Source of the DNA: Basidiobolus meristosporus CBS 931.73
Lineage: Eukaryota > Basidiobolomycota > Basidiobolomycetes > Basidiobolales > Basidiobolaceae
Reading direction: 5' to 3'
Length of the DNA: 64,000 nucleotides
Assembly (NCBI GenBank): GCA_002104905.1
Contig: MCFE01000084.1
Coordinates: 1 to 64,000, forward strand
This document shows positions 33,530 through 46,200 of the stretch, one piece after another. The stretch's first letter is position 1; each line of letters starts with the position of its first letter. The position numbers and the translations under genes are program-made. The notes under the pieces were generated by a model, which did no database searches, was not told the origin of the DNA, and saw only the letters and a program-made list of their open reading frames with translations.

Positions 33530-34780
33530 TTACATATAAATATATATGTAGTGCCACAACTTTATTTATGATTTGTACTATGATGGGTTGTCATTGAATC
33601 TTACATTCATGTAGCTGTGGTGTCTTGAATCCAAGAGTGTCTTAAATTCACAGGAGTATTGACCAAAAAGCAATATAATAGAGCTACATTGTCAAGGGTC
33701 AAGCTGTTTGCCCCATGGACAAGACTACTTTGATTCAACATTGCAAGAGAAGAGAAAAAAGTCCATGTGGCTATTATAGTAAGCCTCTCAGCCATGAAGC
33801 ATGCAGGCAGCGTAGGAATTATTACAAGGCCCACAGCCAGTGTTCTGCCACCCAAGTCATATTTGATCATTCATCAGTCACTACTGTACCAACATTATCC
33901 GCTGGCCAGTTGATACTTCTATAGTGGCACCTGGCCATCTTGGTAACCTTGCGCAAACTGAATCAGGTGAGTTTGTGACACCTTTAGGCTCACCTCAGCC
34001 TTCTAAATATGGCACGCAGAATGATAGCTCTGACAAAAAAGGTTTACTGATGGATTGTGAGCCTCTCTCCCCTAACAACACTACCATGCATGAGCCCAGT
34101 CAAATCCCAATATGCAATGAGACAACACCTGCTGAAACAAGTGTCAAGGATGCTTTATGGGGCCAAGTAAGCCCAGTAATCCATTGATTGGTGAATGCTG
34201 TAATGTTGTAGCTAGAGAAGTGGCATATTTCCACTGATATCAGTAATGGGGGCTTTGAGGATTTATTACTACATCTTGCCAAAAACATTACAGGATGCCC
34301 CTTACCATATACATGGTACAGATGGATAACTGTTATGCGGCTGGCAACAAAAGACCCAGAGACTGTCCTGATTCCAGCATGTTTCAATAGTTGCATGGCT
34401 TTCAGATCCAAAAAGGCTACCATTGCAAAATGTCCAGATTGTCAGGAATCCGCTACCATTGAGGGAAAATGTTGTTCACACTGTTGATATATTCCAGTAA
34501 TACCCTGTCTGAATAAGCTAATGCAGTTCAACAAATATTGCAAAGCTATATAGTACTGCACTCAGCATCAATCAAAAGTAAATATATCAAATAAATTTAA
34601 TGGCAGACATTACAAACTGCTAAGAAGAAAGGGCTACTTTGAAGGTATGTATGACCAATCCTTTACCTTAGCACTTAATGGACTCTTGTTAAACAAGTAC
34701 TCTACCAGCAAATCATGCTGGCCACTGATTCTCATCATTCTGAAACTGCCACCCATTGTTGTGCATCAACATTTAAAACT
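33530..34780. repeat. Unclassified repeat R2, copy 1
   Basis: This is similar along about 1.25 kb to 46860-48275 in the same orientation. Shared landmarks are GCCACAACTTTATTTAT near the start, a GCCCCATG block, ATGAAGCATG, and ACATTACAAAC near the end. Frames are short on both strands (87 and 107 codons on the minus strand) and unrecognised. Confidence 0.55.
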
Positions 34781-35462
34781 TAGCCTATTTTACTCCATTA
34801 GAAAATGTTGTACCCTAATTGATTTTCCCTAACTCAAACGTAACAAATCCTAGTTATAGTTTATTTGTCACTTCTCAGAATCTATTTTTAGCTGTCACAC
34901 TTGATCAATGTTCATGTGGTCATTATGTCCTCAACTGATCTGCTAAGCCTTTCCAAATGATTAGTCATCTGAGATCTATCCAACCACTTAGCAGTTGCAA
35001 AGACATCAGCTGATTAATGATGCAATTTCTTATTTAGCTTATGCACCTATGAGCACCCCAACAGATTTCAATTAGTTCAGTCTCTGCGTGCTTACTGATT
35101 GAACTTGATCAGAAAAATATCAATAAAGTTTACTGAGCCTTTTGGCTTAGTAGTGTCTCAACAAAATTAAGATTGTGCCTTGGTAAAATTAAGAATTCAA
35201 CAATTCCATTCTAGTTTCCACCCAAACCTAGCATATCTAGCATTCCCACAAACACCAAGCCTAGCCTGTATAGCTCACCAACTCTGTTGCCTTAATAGCC
35301 CAACTCAACTATATACAAACCAATATTAGACCAGAACTTCACTGCTAATATTTTTGTCACCCTTGACAATTCTAAGATTCTGCACTTAGTTGCCTTTTAG
35401 GTTCAGTTAACTCATTCAAGAGCTCTATTACACTTTTCTCTTGGATACAACACCCATCTTAT
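34781..35462 (+). repeat. Possible 5' LTR region of a copia element
   Basis: This AT-rich stretch without ORFs lies directly upstream of a copia-type primer binding site at 35463 and holds a CTATATACAAAC block near 35310. The extent of the LTR is not defined because no second copy is in the window. Confidence 0.35.
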
Positions 35463-35748
35463 GGTATCAGAGCAAAAATTTGATGGTAGTCTCATTGGTA
35501 TCATGGCATAAATCACTTACCAACATGGATAGCCACCTGTATCTATTGGTAGATTAGTTTTGAATGCTTTTCAATGGGATAACAGTAAATGGCCATCATG
35601 TAAAAGCCCATATTATTATCTGCATTGGAGATACCCCAGCCATCAGCAAGATAGCAGGATTTCTGAGCACAATGGATGACATTGCTGTCATATGTGTGAG
35701 ATCCAAGGGATTTGCTCAATAACCAACACACTTTATCACTGTTATAAA
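35463..35748 (+). pseudogene. Copia element 5' internal region with primer binding site
   Basis: TGGTATCAGAGC at 35463-35474 is the classic initiator-Met tRNA primer binding site of Ty1/copia elements. The following gag-like region (about 35520-35745) matches 48340-48560 of the second copia copy. It is interrupted by a gypsy element that starts at 35749; copia-like sequence resumes at 41795. Confidence 0.7.
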
Positions 35749-36198
35749 TATACACAAGACAGGAGAGTAGGGCTAGGCAAGGCAGGACCAGGAAAAGACT
35801 TAAGTATGGATCAACAAGGCAAGGCAGATTTCCAATGCATGGCTGTTTATTCAAGCCCTGTGTATATCATACTGAGGAATACATAAGGGGGGATTGAAAT
35901 ATATATACTTTTTAGCAACATGGATGCCAAGAAATATTGGCTAATACTGATGGGGTTTGGGGGTGAGTAACAGTAAGTGTGCCAAGATAGAATATACCAA
36001 AGAACAGACATATATGGCATGGGACTACATAAACTCTAATGGGGAGCTTCCATAAAATTTTCCATTGTGTGATGTTGACTTGGAGCTTTCAAGAAGTTGC
36101 TAGAATGCAATAGAACTTTTCTAGAAGGAACTGGAATTTCTTCACTGACTTGATTTGGCTGGATAATTGGAGACCAGGGATATCATGTGATCATGGCA
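35749..36198 (-). mobile_element. 3' LTR of chromovirus F
   Basis: About 450 bp match 41348-41794 almost throughout. Shared landmarks are GACTTAAGTATGGATCAAC, AAGGCAGATTTCCAATGC, GTGTGCCAAGATAGAATAT and GAGACCAGGGAT. The outer end is GATCATGGCA, that is, TGCCATGATC when read on the element's strand. Confidence 0.85.
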
Positions 36199-37980
36199 CT
36201 ATTCTCCTCTTTTGAGGGGCTCTCCTCAAACTTTTGGTTTTGGCTTGTTGGGGTATGTCTGGTAAAATAGCACAACTAGATCTTGGCAGCTTGTTAGGTT
36301 TGCTGCTGGTTCCCAAGTTTGATCATTTGGGCTGTAACACACCTAATATACCAGATAGTGAAGTTGGGATCTGATGTACTTTGAATCCAACACTTGCTGA
36401 ACTTCAAACTCTTGGTGTTTGTCCACTTGGATGGCTGGGGGATTTGCTGCATGCCAGTTGGGTGGAGTACTTTCATGGAATGGTTCTAGGAGGTATACTT
36501 AAAATGTGTTATGAATTTTCATACTTGGTGGCAACTGTAGTTGGTACACAATTGGCCTAAGTTTATTCTCAATCTTGAATGGACCTAGTTTCTTGTAGTC
36601 TAATTAGTCACAAGGGTGGCTGGTAGCAATGTTTCTTCTCAAGAGCCATACTAAATCTCCTTCATTAAGCTTGGGGCTAGGCTGCTGTTTGTTGTCTGCA
36701 AGCTTCTAGTACCCCTCATGGGCTAAGGATAGTTCTTTCATGGGTGTTTCTTGGATTTCTAATATTGTTTAGGCATGTTCAGCTGCTGGGAGGCTCATAG
36801 AGCTGGTTGGGATCTGAATATCAACTTGCGGATGAAAACCATAATTTGCATAGAATGGATTGAGACCTGTTGCACTATGACATGAGTTGTGTAGGAAGAC
36901 TTTGCAAATGGTAGCAGTTGGGTCCAGTTGTCTTGCTGATGGTTAATATAGCACCAGAGGTACTGTTCAAGGATCTGGTTAATTCTCTCTGTCTGGCCAT
37001 CTGATTGTGGATGAAAAGCAGCTGAGTGCTTGAATTGCATGCCAAGATACTGCATGAAGTGTTTCCAGAATTTTGATATGAACTGGGGTCCTCTATCTGA
37101 TACAATGCCACTGGGGATACCATGGAGCTGGAAAATGTTCTTGATTACCAAGTGGGCAGTATCATTAGCATCCATGTTCTTTGAGCAGGGAATGAAGTGA
37201 GCCATCTTGACAAGCCAATCTGCCACTACTAGGATTGAATTGAATTGGTTGGATTCTGGGAGGTTGGTGATGAAGTCCATTGAAATTGACTTCCATTGCT
37301 GGTTGGGGATTGGCAAGGGTTGGAGAAGTCCATATGGCTGGTGTCTAGCAGATTTTACATAGGTACATGTATCACAGGATTGGAGGTACTCCTTGACAAG
37401 AGATATCATCTTTGGCTACCAGAAGTCTCTCTTGATTGCATTCATGGTTTTGGCAGTACAAAAATGTCCTGCAGCATTGAATCATGGCAAGAATGGATGA
37501 TATCCAACTGGGTATCAAGGTCTGGAACAAATAGTTAGTGCTTGTGGTAGATGATGTCATTGATTAGATGTAGGTACTGGAGGTTTGGGAACTTGAGTGG
37601 CAGGTCAGCGGAGGATTTGAGATATTTCTTGATTGTTGTGGCTATGGAACTGGTGGCTTGGCTGGCCTTGACTTACTCAAGGAGTGAGGGAGTAATAATA
37701 CTGGAGGACTGGGTTGCAAGGAGCTCAAAGTGGCTTTTGTTGAGTACTGGGCTTTTCATTTGCTGACAGGCATCATCCCCTTCTTCAAGGGAATACCACA
37801 CTTTTCTGGACAGGGCATCAGGTTTTCCCTGTTTTATGCTTGGTCTATAGGTGATGACAAAATCAGAGCTGGACAGGAAGAGGGTCCATCTGGCTTGTCT
37901 CTGGTTTAGTACTTTTGAGGTGGTAAAGTACTTAAGGTTCTTGTGGTCTCAGAAGATTTTTATCTTTTGGGCTGCACCAT

Positions 37981-40122
37981 TGTAGTGGGGTCACAATGAC
38001 ACCCACTGGCAGATATGCTCATTCCCATACGTTGTGGTGGTGTATAGGTCCAAGGGAGAGATACGTTCAACACTTCTCAAGTGTTTTGTGTGTGGGGTGT
38101 TCACTGGGTGCAATAACCTCTGGCAAAAGCTTGCTAGGAATACTTGGGTTCTGTTTCTAATCTAATGTGAAGGGGAATAAAGCCACAAGCTTGTCAAGGG
38201 AAAACTATTGAGCTACAATCCCCAACTTAGTTGGCGTCTTAACAAAAGTATGTGCTGGGCTCAGCGTCCTTTGAGATGACAATGTACTAAAGCTTCCAAA
38301 GTCAAAACAACGGTAAACTCCACCAGCAGGGACTTGATAAGAATGCAGCTGTGGTCAATAGTCACAAAGACAGAAAAGTATCTTTGCCTGTACAAGAACA
38401 AACTTGGGAAAGAATCAAATATAATAAAAGATACCTACTCTGAGTATTCCTCACAAGTAGTGCTTCCAAGGTCAGTTGGCTGTCAGTGCGGTTTCCTGGG
38501 AGTGTCCTGTGGTCTAGGGTTGGAAATTCAGGTAGCAGCAGGTAGCAGTGATCACACTAATCAACAAGTTGGTATATTGATAAAAGGGATGATGATTTAT
38601 TGTTGAGGGATAGCCTCCCTTTTATACTTTTCTTACTGGCTAGGTGATTACTAATCATGGTGTTCCAGAAGGTTCTGGATATCAATAGAAATCTTAATGA
38701 CATCAGAATGACCTAAGAATGTTCTAAGTAGGTGCCGGAAGGTTCTAAGAGGCACAGCACATCCAACCAATCAGGAATCAGTATTCTGAAACCTGTGTAA
38801 CATGGGGATACCATATATGGTATGGAAATGGTAGGGATGGTGACATGGGTTGATCATGTGTCACGGGTACTGGTGCGGGTACTTGCCTAATATAGAAGTA
38901 CTTATAGCTAGTAATCTTACATAAAGTGAGGGGTAACTTATGTAATAAGGTAAGCAGGTGTGATAGTCAACTGGCTTATGGGATAGTACTGATTGGGTAA
39001 GACAAATGGGATAAAACTAAAATAGGTGTAGTAGAGATATAGGGAAGTAGAAAATAAGGGAATGAGCACATCTGTCAGTGGGTGTCACTGTCACCCCACT
39101 ACAATGTTCACTTCCCTAAAAAAGATTACCCTCCCTATATTAGTATCATCCCAAATTGCAATATTTTCTATCTGTCTATGTGATTATAACTATGCAACCT
39201 GGCAAACTAATTGTCACTATTAACCCATTGCACAAGCTATTCCTATTACTTACCAAGATGCCAAGGCAAGATAGTTACCATATAAGGCAAGTACCCCCAA
39301 CAGTACCTATGTCATGTGACCATCTTGGTCTCCTAACCCTCCTATCCTGCTACCATATGAGGTAACTACATGACACAGAGGTTTCATATTACTACTATCT
39401 GCTTGGCTAGGTGCTACTATGTCTCATGGAACAATCCCCCAAGAATTTGAGCTATTTTTAGTACACAATGACATGATTGGCTGTCTATTACCTTCTGGAA
39501 ACTTCCAGAAAGTATTTTCTAGCAAGAATTTGAGCAGCAAAAACGTAAATAAGGGAGGCTATCCCTCAAAATAAATCATCCCTTTTCCAATATTCCAACT
39601 TATTGATTAGTGAGATCACCGCTACCTTTCACCACTACTTTCTAACTCAGACCTGACAATACTCCCAGGAAACCGCGCTGACAGCCAACTGACCTTGGAA
39701 GCACTACTTGTGAGGAATACTCAACGTAGGTACATTTTATTATATTTGATTGTTTTCCCAAGTTTGTTCATGTACAGGCAAAGATACTTTTCAGTCTTTG
39801 TAACTATTGGTTAAAGCTTCATTCTTATCAAGTCCCTGTTGGTGGAGTTTACAGTTGTTTTGACTTTGGAAGCTTTAGTACATTGTCATCCCAATGGATG
39901 TCAAAGCCATTATAAACTTTTGTTAAGACGCCAACTAAGTTGGGGATTGTAGTTCAATAGTTTTCCCTGGACAAGCTTGAGGCTTTATCCCCCTTCACAT
40001 TAGATTAGACAAAAGACCCAGTATTCCTAGCAAGCTTTTGCCAGAGGTTATTGCACCCAGTGAACACCCCACACACATTCACACTTGAGAAGTGTTGGCT
40101 GAATTTTGCCCTTTGGACTTAT
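37981..40122 (+). mobile_element. LTR of family X, plus orientation, split by an inverted LTR
   Basis: The first 52 bp (37981-38032, TGTAGTGGGGTCACAATGAC onward) and the remaining 1,019 bp (39104-40122) add up to 1,071 bp, the length of an intact family-X LTR. It ends CACCACCACA. It sits inside the RNase H of chromovirus F, with CCAT on both outer sides. It is more diverged from 30846-31914 than the inverted copy inside it, so it is the older insertion. Confidence 0.82.
38033..39103 (-). mobile_element. LTR of family X, inverted, nested in another family-X LTR
   Basis: It runs from TGTGGTGGTG to CCCCACTACA, 1,071 bp, the reverse complement of 30846-31914 with few differences. ACGT on the left and ATGT on the right may be a target duplication changed by one transition. 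It is a solo LTR. Confidence 0.85.
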
Positions 40123-41347
40123 ACACCACCACACCATCAAGGTAGTGTCTCCATTGTTCAAAGACAACAATAATTGCAAGTAGTTCCTTATCACAGATAT
40201 CATAGTTTACTTCAGCTGGAGTAAATTTCCTGGAGTAGAATGCAATAGGGTGTAGTACATTCTTGTCATTGTATTGGGAAAGGATTGCACCAAGTGCAAA
40301 GTCAGAGACATCAGTTTGTATAATAAAAGGTTTCTCAAGGTCAGCACAGGCAAGCAGGGGAGTGTACAGGAAGGATTTCTTAATGCAATTAAAGGACTTG
40401 GTCTGTTCCTCATTGCAGGCAAATGGAAGATTCTTCTGAGTGAGCTTTGTCAAGGGAGTGACTATCTTGGAGTAGCTGGCAAATCCAAAGAGGGACTGCA
40501 CTCCTCTTACAGAATAGGGAGTTTTCCACAACTGGATGACTTCTACTTTCTTGGGGTCCATTCTTATTCCATTTGAGCTGATAAGATCACCTAAGAACTC
40601 AGCTTCTTTCTGGTGACACTCACATTACTCCAGTTTGGCATATATATCAAATATATATATATATATAGTTTGGTCAAGACTTTGTTGACATGGAAATTAT
40701 GTTCTTATTGGGTCTTGGAGTAGATCAAGATGTCATCAAGGTAGATAACTACAAATTGGTCAAGGTATTCATGGAATATGTCATTAATCAGGTTTTGAAA
40801 GACAGCTAGGGCATTGGTGAGACCAAATGGCATAACTTTATACTCAAAATGACCATATCTTGTTCTGAACGCAGTTTTCTATTCATCACCAGGCTTGATC
40901 CGGACAAGGTTATATGCTCTTCTGAGGTCAATCTTTGTAATTACTTTGGCAGCAGAGAGTTGATCCAACAGGGTGTTGTTCAGGGTTAAAGGGCAACAGT
41001 TCTTGTTTTTGATCTTATTCAGTGCATGGTAGTCTACACACATTCTTAGAGTACCTTCTTTTTTTTTGACAAAGAGGATTGGGGCACCAGCTTAGGCCTT
41101 AGCATGCTGAATAAAACCTTTCTGGAGGTTTTCTTGAATATAGCAATGGAGTTCTTTCAACTTAGGTTGCAAAAGGTTGTAAATAGGGCCAAAAGGTGGG
41201 GTTATTTCTTCTTCAAGGTCAATGGGACAATCTTAAGGTCTATGGGCTGGGATTAGTTTGGCTTTCTTCTTGTCAAAGATATGGGCAAACTCTTGATACT
41301 TGGCAGGTATTCCATTGGAGGGGGTTCCTTCAGTGATGATGGGCTCC

Positions 41348-41794
41348 TGGACACAAGGCAGGAGAGTAAGGCTAGGCAAAGCAGGACCAGGGAAGGACTT
41401 AAGTATGGATCAACAAGGCAAGGCAGATTTCCAATGCAAGGCTGTTTATTCTGGACCTGTGTGGATCAGACTGAGAAATACATAAGGCAGGATAGGACTA
41501 TATATACTTTTTGGCAACATGGATGTCAAGAGATATTGGCTAAAACTGATGGGGTTCTGGGGGTGAGGCACTGTAAGTGTGCCAAGATAGAATATACTAA
41601 AGAACAGATATATGGCATGGAACTACATAAGTTCTAATGGGAAGCTTCCATAGAATGTTTCTTTGTGTAACATTGACTCAGAGTGTTCAAGAAGTTGCTA
41701 CAATGTAGTAGAACTTTTAGCAGGAACTGGGATCTCTTCACTGACTTAATTTGGCTAGATAGTTGGAGACCAGGGATGTCATGTGATCATGACA
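41348..41794 (-). mobile_element. 5' LTR of chromovirus F
   Basis: This is the partner of 35749-36198. The outer end is GATCATGACA, that is, TGTCATGATC on the element's strand. No primer binding site follows on the inner side, because the 5' internal part is deleted. Confidence 0.82.
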
Positions 41795-42451
41795 ATCACT
41801 ACCCAAACACCAATACTAAGAACATTATTATCCCTCATAGAGAGCATACAGAGTAATCATGCAATTGCAGCAGAGTTGACAAACTATAAGCCATTGGCTA
41901 GAATATGGAATCAATTGGAAACCAGAGATACTTAAGATTGAGGGTATTTGTTGGAGCAAAAGCTTTCCACTGAGAGTATTGCACTTGCTTTTGAGCAATA
42001 TCCCTATACTGATGACTAAGTTGTACATGGGGCATTTCTAACTAAATGAGCCCTTTGAGATAGCAGAGATATTTGAAAGAATTGGCAAGATATTACAGAG
42101 TGCCCACTACCCTATGTACTTCTCACAGGATACATTCAAGATTTGTATGCCTATAAAACAGTACAAATGCAAAGACTGGGTGAACCGGAAATGAATTTAT
42201 TTAAGTAATGTTCTGAGGCCATTCCTACCAAGAGTACATTGGAAGCATTGGGAGTCATATGTTGGCATTGTGGGAATATTTATCCAGAAGCGGATCACCA
42301 ATGCCAACTTGATGAATCTACAGCTGTTATGCAACAAGTTTGTAATGGAATTTGAGCAACTATAATACAAACATTAAGCTGAATGCATAGATCTTTGCCA
42401 CTACTGTATCCATTATCTACTCTATCTTGCTTGGTGTGTGGAGAATATTGA
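41795..42451. repeat. Continuation of the copia copy, then short dispersed repeats
   Basis: 41795-41830 resumes the copia gag-like sequence interrupted at 35748 (compare 48555-48600). About 41900-42010 is an inverted match to 56360-56460, and 42355-42450 is a direct match to 56930-57030. No coding function is recognised. Confidence 0.5.
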
Positions 42452-42660
42452 GCCTTGTTCCATTGTGCCATTGATCATAGTGCCAGAGAGTGCTGTATAT
42501 TTTGTTATTAATTTGATATTTTAGGGTCATATGCATGTCAATTTTGATCCCAAATTGGCACTATATGGCACCATCTGGCACTCTGAGGCATGATCAGGCA
42601 CCATCTGGCATGCTATTGCACTATTGGGCACTATGATCAGCTGGAATGATGGAACAAGTC
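42452..42660. mobile_element. Miniature inverted-repeat element related to the Harbinger-like family
   Basis: A 209-bp element has ends GCCTTGTTC and GAACAAGTC, the same terminal repeat as copy A with one change. Inside are many copies of the hexamer GTGCCA or its complement TGGCAC on both sides, and no ORF. It is presumably mobilised by the Harbinger-like transposase. Confidence 0.7.
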
Positions 42661-45600
42661 TAATATTAGTCTTTGTCACCAAGCTACCTTCTATCCAAAG
42701 CTGTTCTTAACCAAGTGGTAATAACTTGACCTACAAGCTCTCTCAACTTCCAAGTACAGTCAGCAATAACCCACATAGAGTATAACTTTGCAAGCCTCAT
42801 GGCTGCCTTTGCCCAGCTGTAACAAGACAATGCAGACCTCAGAAACTCTGTTGCTCAGCTTCAGAGCCAAAACACTTAACACCTATCCAGACCCCCTCCT
42901 ACCATGATCCCAAGTTTACATCCACCACCAAGTTGAGTGGCTCCCATAACAAGTGCCAAGGTTTCATCAACATAATCAAACACCACTTGTTGCTACAACC
43001 CAGTTGGTTCCCAACTGATTAGGCAAGAGTTGGTTAGATATCTAACCTGCTCACTGGAACTGCCCAAAAATGGTTCTTTTCCTTGATAGAAACCAACTCC
43101 CCTTTACTCAGTGATTTCAATACCTCCCTCACAGAAGTGGAACTTGCATTTGGCAACATTGATCAAGCCAGAACTGCTGCTAACAAGATCAAGAGCTGGA
43201 AGCAAGGAAACAGACTTGCATCCATGTATGATTCTGGATTCCAGCTACTAGCCAGCAATCAGAGCCTGTGGGATTTGCTGCCCTGATTAGTTAGCTTCAG
43301 GTTAAACTAAATGATGAAGTCAGTTACTTACTACTCACACATCCTGGTCCAATGACCTTGGGTGATACTTTACATCCAGCAATCTAATGGGACAATTAAC
43401 TGTTTCAGAAGAAACCAAAATTCCAATTTAATCATCCACTAACCTCCTTCTCAATAATTCAATCACTCAGTACTAAGCCTGACAATTCTTTGCCAATTGG
43501 CAGTGCCAACTACAAGAAACTCACAAAAGAAGAAAGATATAGATGCCAACAGGTAAACCTCTGCCTCTATTGTGGCCACCCAGACCACTTTGTCAAGCCT
43601 TGTCTGAACAGCAAGTTTAGCTTCAAACTCCTGCAATCATGCCATGAACAGCCATCTCCAGAATTGTTAGGAAACTCTAGCGTTAAGTTTCAATGACAGG
43701 CTTGCAACTGAACCCTGCATTGGAAATTCAATTTATACAAGAAACATCATACACTACAAAGTCAATTCAGTTCTTAAGCATTCTGGCCAACATTCATATC
43801 CCTGAATCCAGCCCTGTTCATGTTCATACCCTCATATATTCTGGTGCTTTCTCCAGGTTCATTGAACAGTCCTATGTCCAGAAGCACAAAATCCTCACAG
43901 TCCTGAAATCTTGTCCTGTCCAAGTAAATGTTATTGATGGAGGATCTGTCTCCTCAGGTGCAGTTACCCATGAGATATGTCTACTTTGGATGTACAGTCC
44001 TGGTCATAATGATACACTATCCTTCAACATCTAAAACTCTCTCCACTACTCTATAGTCCTTGTAAGCTCATAGCTTAGTCACTATAACCCAGCCATCCAC
44101 TGGAAGACCAAAACCCTGACATGCCTCAGAGTCCACCATATTAGCTCTGTGAAAGCACCTGACTCTTCAGGTAAGGAGATATCTATTCCCAAGCTACTCA
44201 GACCCAGGAGCCCATCATCACTGAAGAAATGCTCTCCATTGGAATATCTGCCTAGTATCAAAGGTTTGCATATGCCATTGATAAGAAGACGGCAAAACTA
44301 CTGCTGGCTTATAGACCCTATGATTTTCCCATTGACCTTGAAGAGGGAAAACACCATCTTTGAACCCTGTCTGCAAGCTCTCGCAGCTTTGGCTGAAAGA
44401 GCTCAATACCTTTATCAATTAAAGCCCCCAGACAGGTTACATTTGGTACTTCAAGTTCCCTGCTGGAATCCCAATCCTCTTTGTGAAAAAAAAGGATGGT
44501 ACCCTTAGAATCTATGTAGACTAACATGCAATGTATAAGATCTTAATCAGGATACATTAAACTCTGCTGTTGATCTAGACCCTATTGGAGTAGCACTCAC
44601 ACTGCCAAAGTATCTGCAAAAAACTTCCTTCCAGGAACTTAAAACCTTGTCAGGATCAAGCCAGGCAATGAATGGAAAACTGGTTTCAGAGCAGGATATG
44701 GTCACTTCCAGTGTAAATCTAGGTCATTTGGTCTCACCAATGCCCCAGCAGTCTTTCAATACCTGATAAATGACATATTCCCTGAATGCCTTGGCCAATT
44801 TCTGGTTTTCTACGTTGATTATATCATGATCTACTAAAAGACTCAACATGAACATAATTCTCATGCAAAGAACATTCTGACCAAGCTTGATATTGGTGGC
44901 CTCTATGTCAAATTAGAGAAATGTAAGTTTGACTAGGAAGAAGTTGAATTTCAGTTTATCTTATAAGCTCAAATGGAACAAGAATGGTACCCAGGAAAGT
45001 AGAAGCCAGTTGGTCCTAAAGAACTCCTTGTTCCATAAAAGGAGTGCAATCATCCTTGGTTTTGCTGACATCTGTCATAGATTCATTGCTAACAATCCCA
45101 AGACAGTCACTTCCTTGACAAAGCTCATCCAGAAAAATACGCCCATTGCCTGGAATAAGGGGTAGTCTGAGTCCTTTAACTCCTTCAAGAAATCCTTCTT
45201 GCATGCCCCCCTGTGTGCCCACCCTGACCATGAGACACCTTTCATCATAGAAACATCTAACTTTGTCTTTGGTGCTATCCTTTCCCAATATGATGAAAAG
45301 AATGTGCTACACACTATTGCATTCTACTCTTGGAATTTACCCCAACAGAAGTGAGCTATAATACTTATGACCAGGAACTACTTGCAATCATTGTTGCTGT
45401 TAAATAATGGTGACACTTACTTGATAGTGTAACCTAAAAGATAACAATCATATGTAACTATTGAAATATTGGACTTTTTGGTATCATTCAGCAGCTAAAA
45501 ATTTACTTAACAATTCTAGGCTAGTCTTAGTCACTGTAGGACTCATTTACTGCCTTAACTTTGCCACTTTCTCCAGATATATGATCTTATGATTATTCCC

Positions 45601-46200
45601 CTATAGTCAGGATCAAATTAGCACTATTACCAAACATTATGTACTAACCCTGAAACTGTTACAGAATGCTCCTGAATATTGAGAAACCCTCCCTACTTAG
45701 TGTTGCAGCTGTATTACTTCTACAAAGGTATAAATACTGAGCTTCTTTATGAATAAACAACAGTTCAACTATTATCACTATTCCTTGATAAGTTCCTTGT
45801 ATCCAAATCACTTCTTAAAATTGCAACAGTAACCTAAAGTACTTGACCAGTGACAAGCCAGATGGTCCCTCTTCCTGTCCAGCTTTGACTTTGTCATTGC
45901 CTATAGACCAGGTATAAAACAAGAGAGCCTATGCCTTGTCCAGAAAGTTGTGGCTTTGACTTTGAGAAGGGGACAATGCCTGTTGGGAAATGGAAATCCC
46001 TGTACTCCGCCATAGGTACTCTGAACTCCTTGCAACCCATTATTCCAGTATTTTTGCTCCTTTTACCCTTGCCATAGCCAAGACCAGCAAAGCCATCAGT
46101 GCCACAGCCACAACAAGTAAGAAGTATTACAAGTTTTCTATTGACCCACCACCTAAGTTTCCTGCCAGCTTGCAGAGAGACACAATGCATCTGCCATAGC
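42661..46200 (+). pseudogene. Ty3/gypsy element E, gag-pol remnant
   Basis: On the plus strand, in order: gag (42800-43480), a CCHC zinc knuckle CLYCGHPDHFVKPC (about 43565-43605), protease (about 43800-44030, catalytic DSGA changed to YSGA), and RT (44500-45000, with a GHFQCKSRSFGLTNAPAVFQ-like block and YVDY in place of YVDD). Next come RNase H (45050-45440) and its end at 45829-45960, after a solo LTR insertion. Integrase is not clearly readable beyond 46000. Many stops and the lost catalytic residues show it is inactive. No own LTRs were identified. Confidence 0.8.
45459..45828 (+). mobile_element. Solo LTR of family Y with 5-bp target duplication
   Basis: About 370 bp, ending ATTGCAACA; the first bases are mutated from TGTTGAAAT to TATTGAAAT. 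GTAAC lies on both sides (45454-45458 and 45829-45833), and the RNase H reading of element E continues across it once one copy is removed. TATAAATA near 45731 and AATAAAC fit an LTR promoter and leader. The inverted relative is at 58748-59116. Confidence 0.88.

Larger units (their letters stand above)
36199..41347 (-). pseudogene. Chromovirus F (Ty3/gypsy) pol, decayed and interrupted
   Basis: The order on the minus strand is RT, RNase H, integrase, chromodomain. RT (41300-40620) includes [13 protein letters not shown] and an intact YLDD active site. RNase H starts in 40561-40130, is split by LTR sequence (37981-40122) at the LDG/AAQK point, and resumes at 37975. The integrase (37409-36795) shows SMDFI, VSDRGPQF and QTERINQ with its DDE residues. 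A chromodomain (36420-36290) reads FEVQQVLDSKYIRSQLHYLV, then a stop replacing Trp, then a block ending QTWEP. Gag and protease are missing: the 5' LTR abuts the protease-RT linker at 41347. The element is dead but keeps long open stretches. Confidence 0.88.

Noticed and set aside
40645-40665. TATATATA run as a promoter or microsatellite of interest
   Set aside because: A short AT dinucleotide run inside the decayed reverse transcriptase of element F; no gene follows it.
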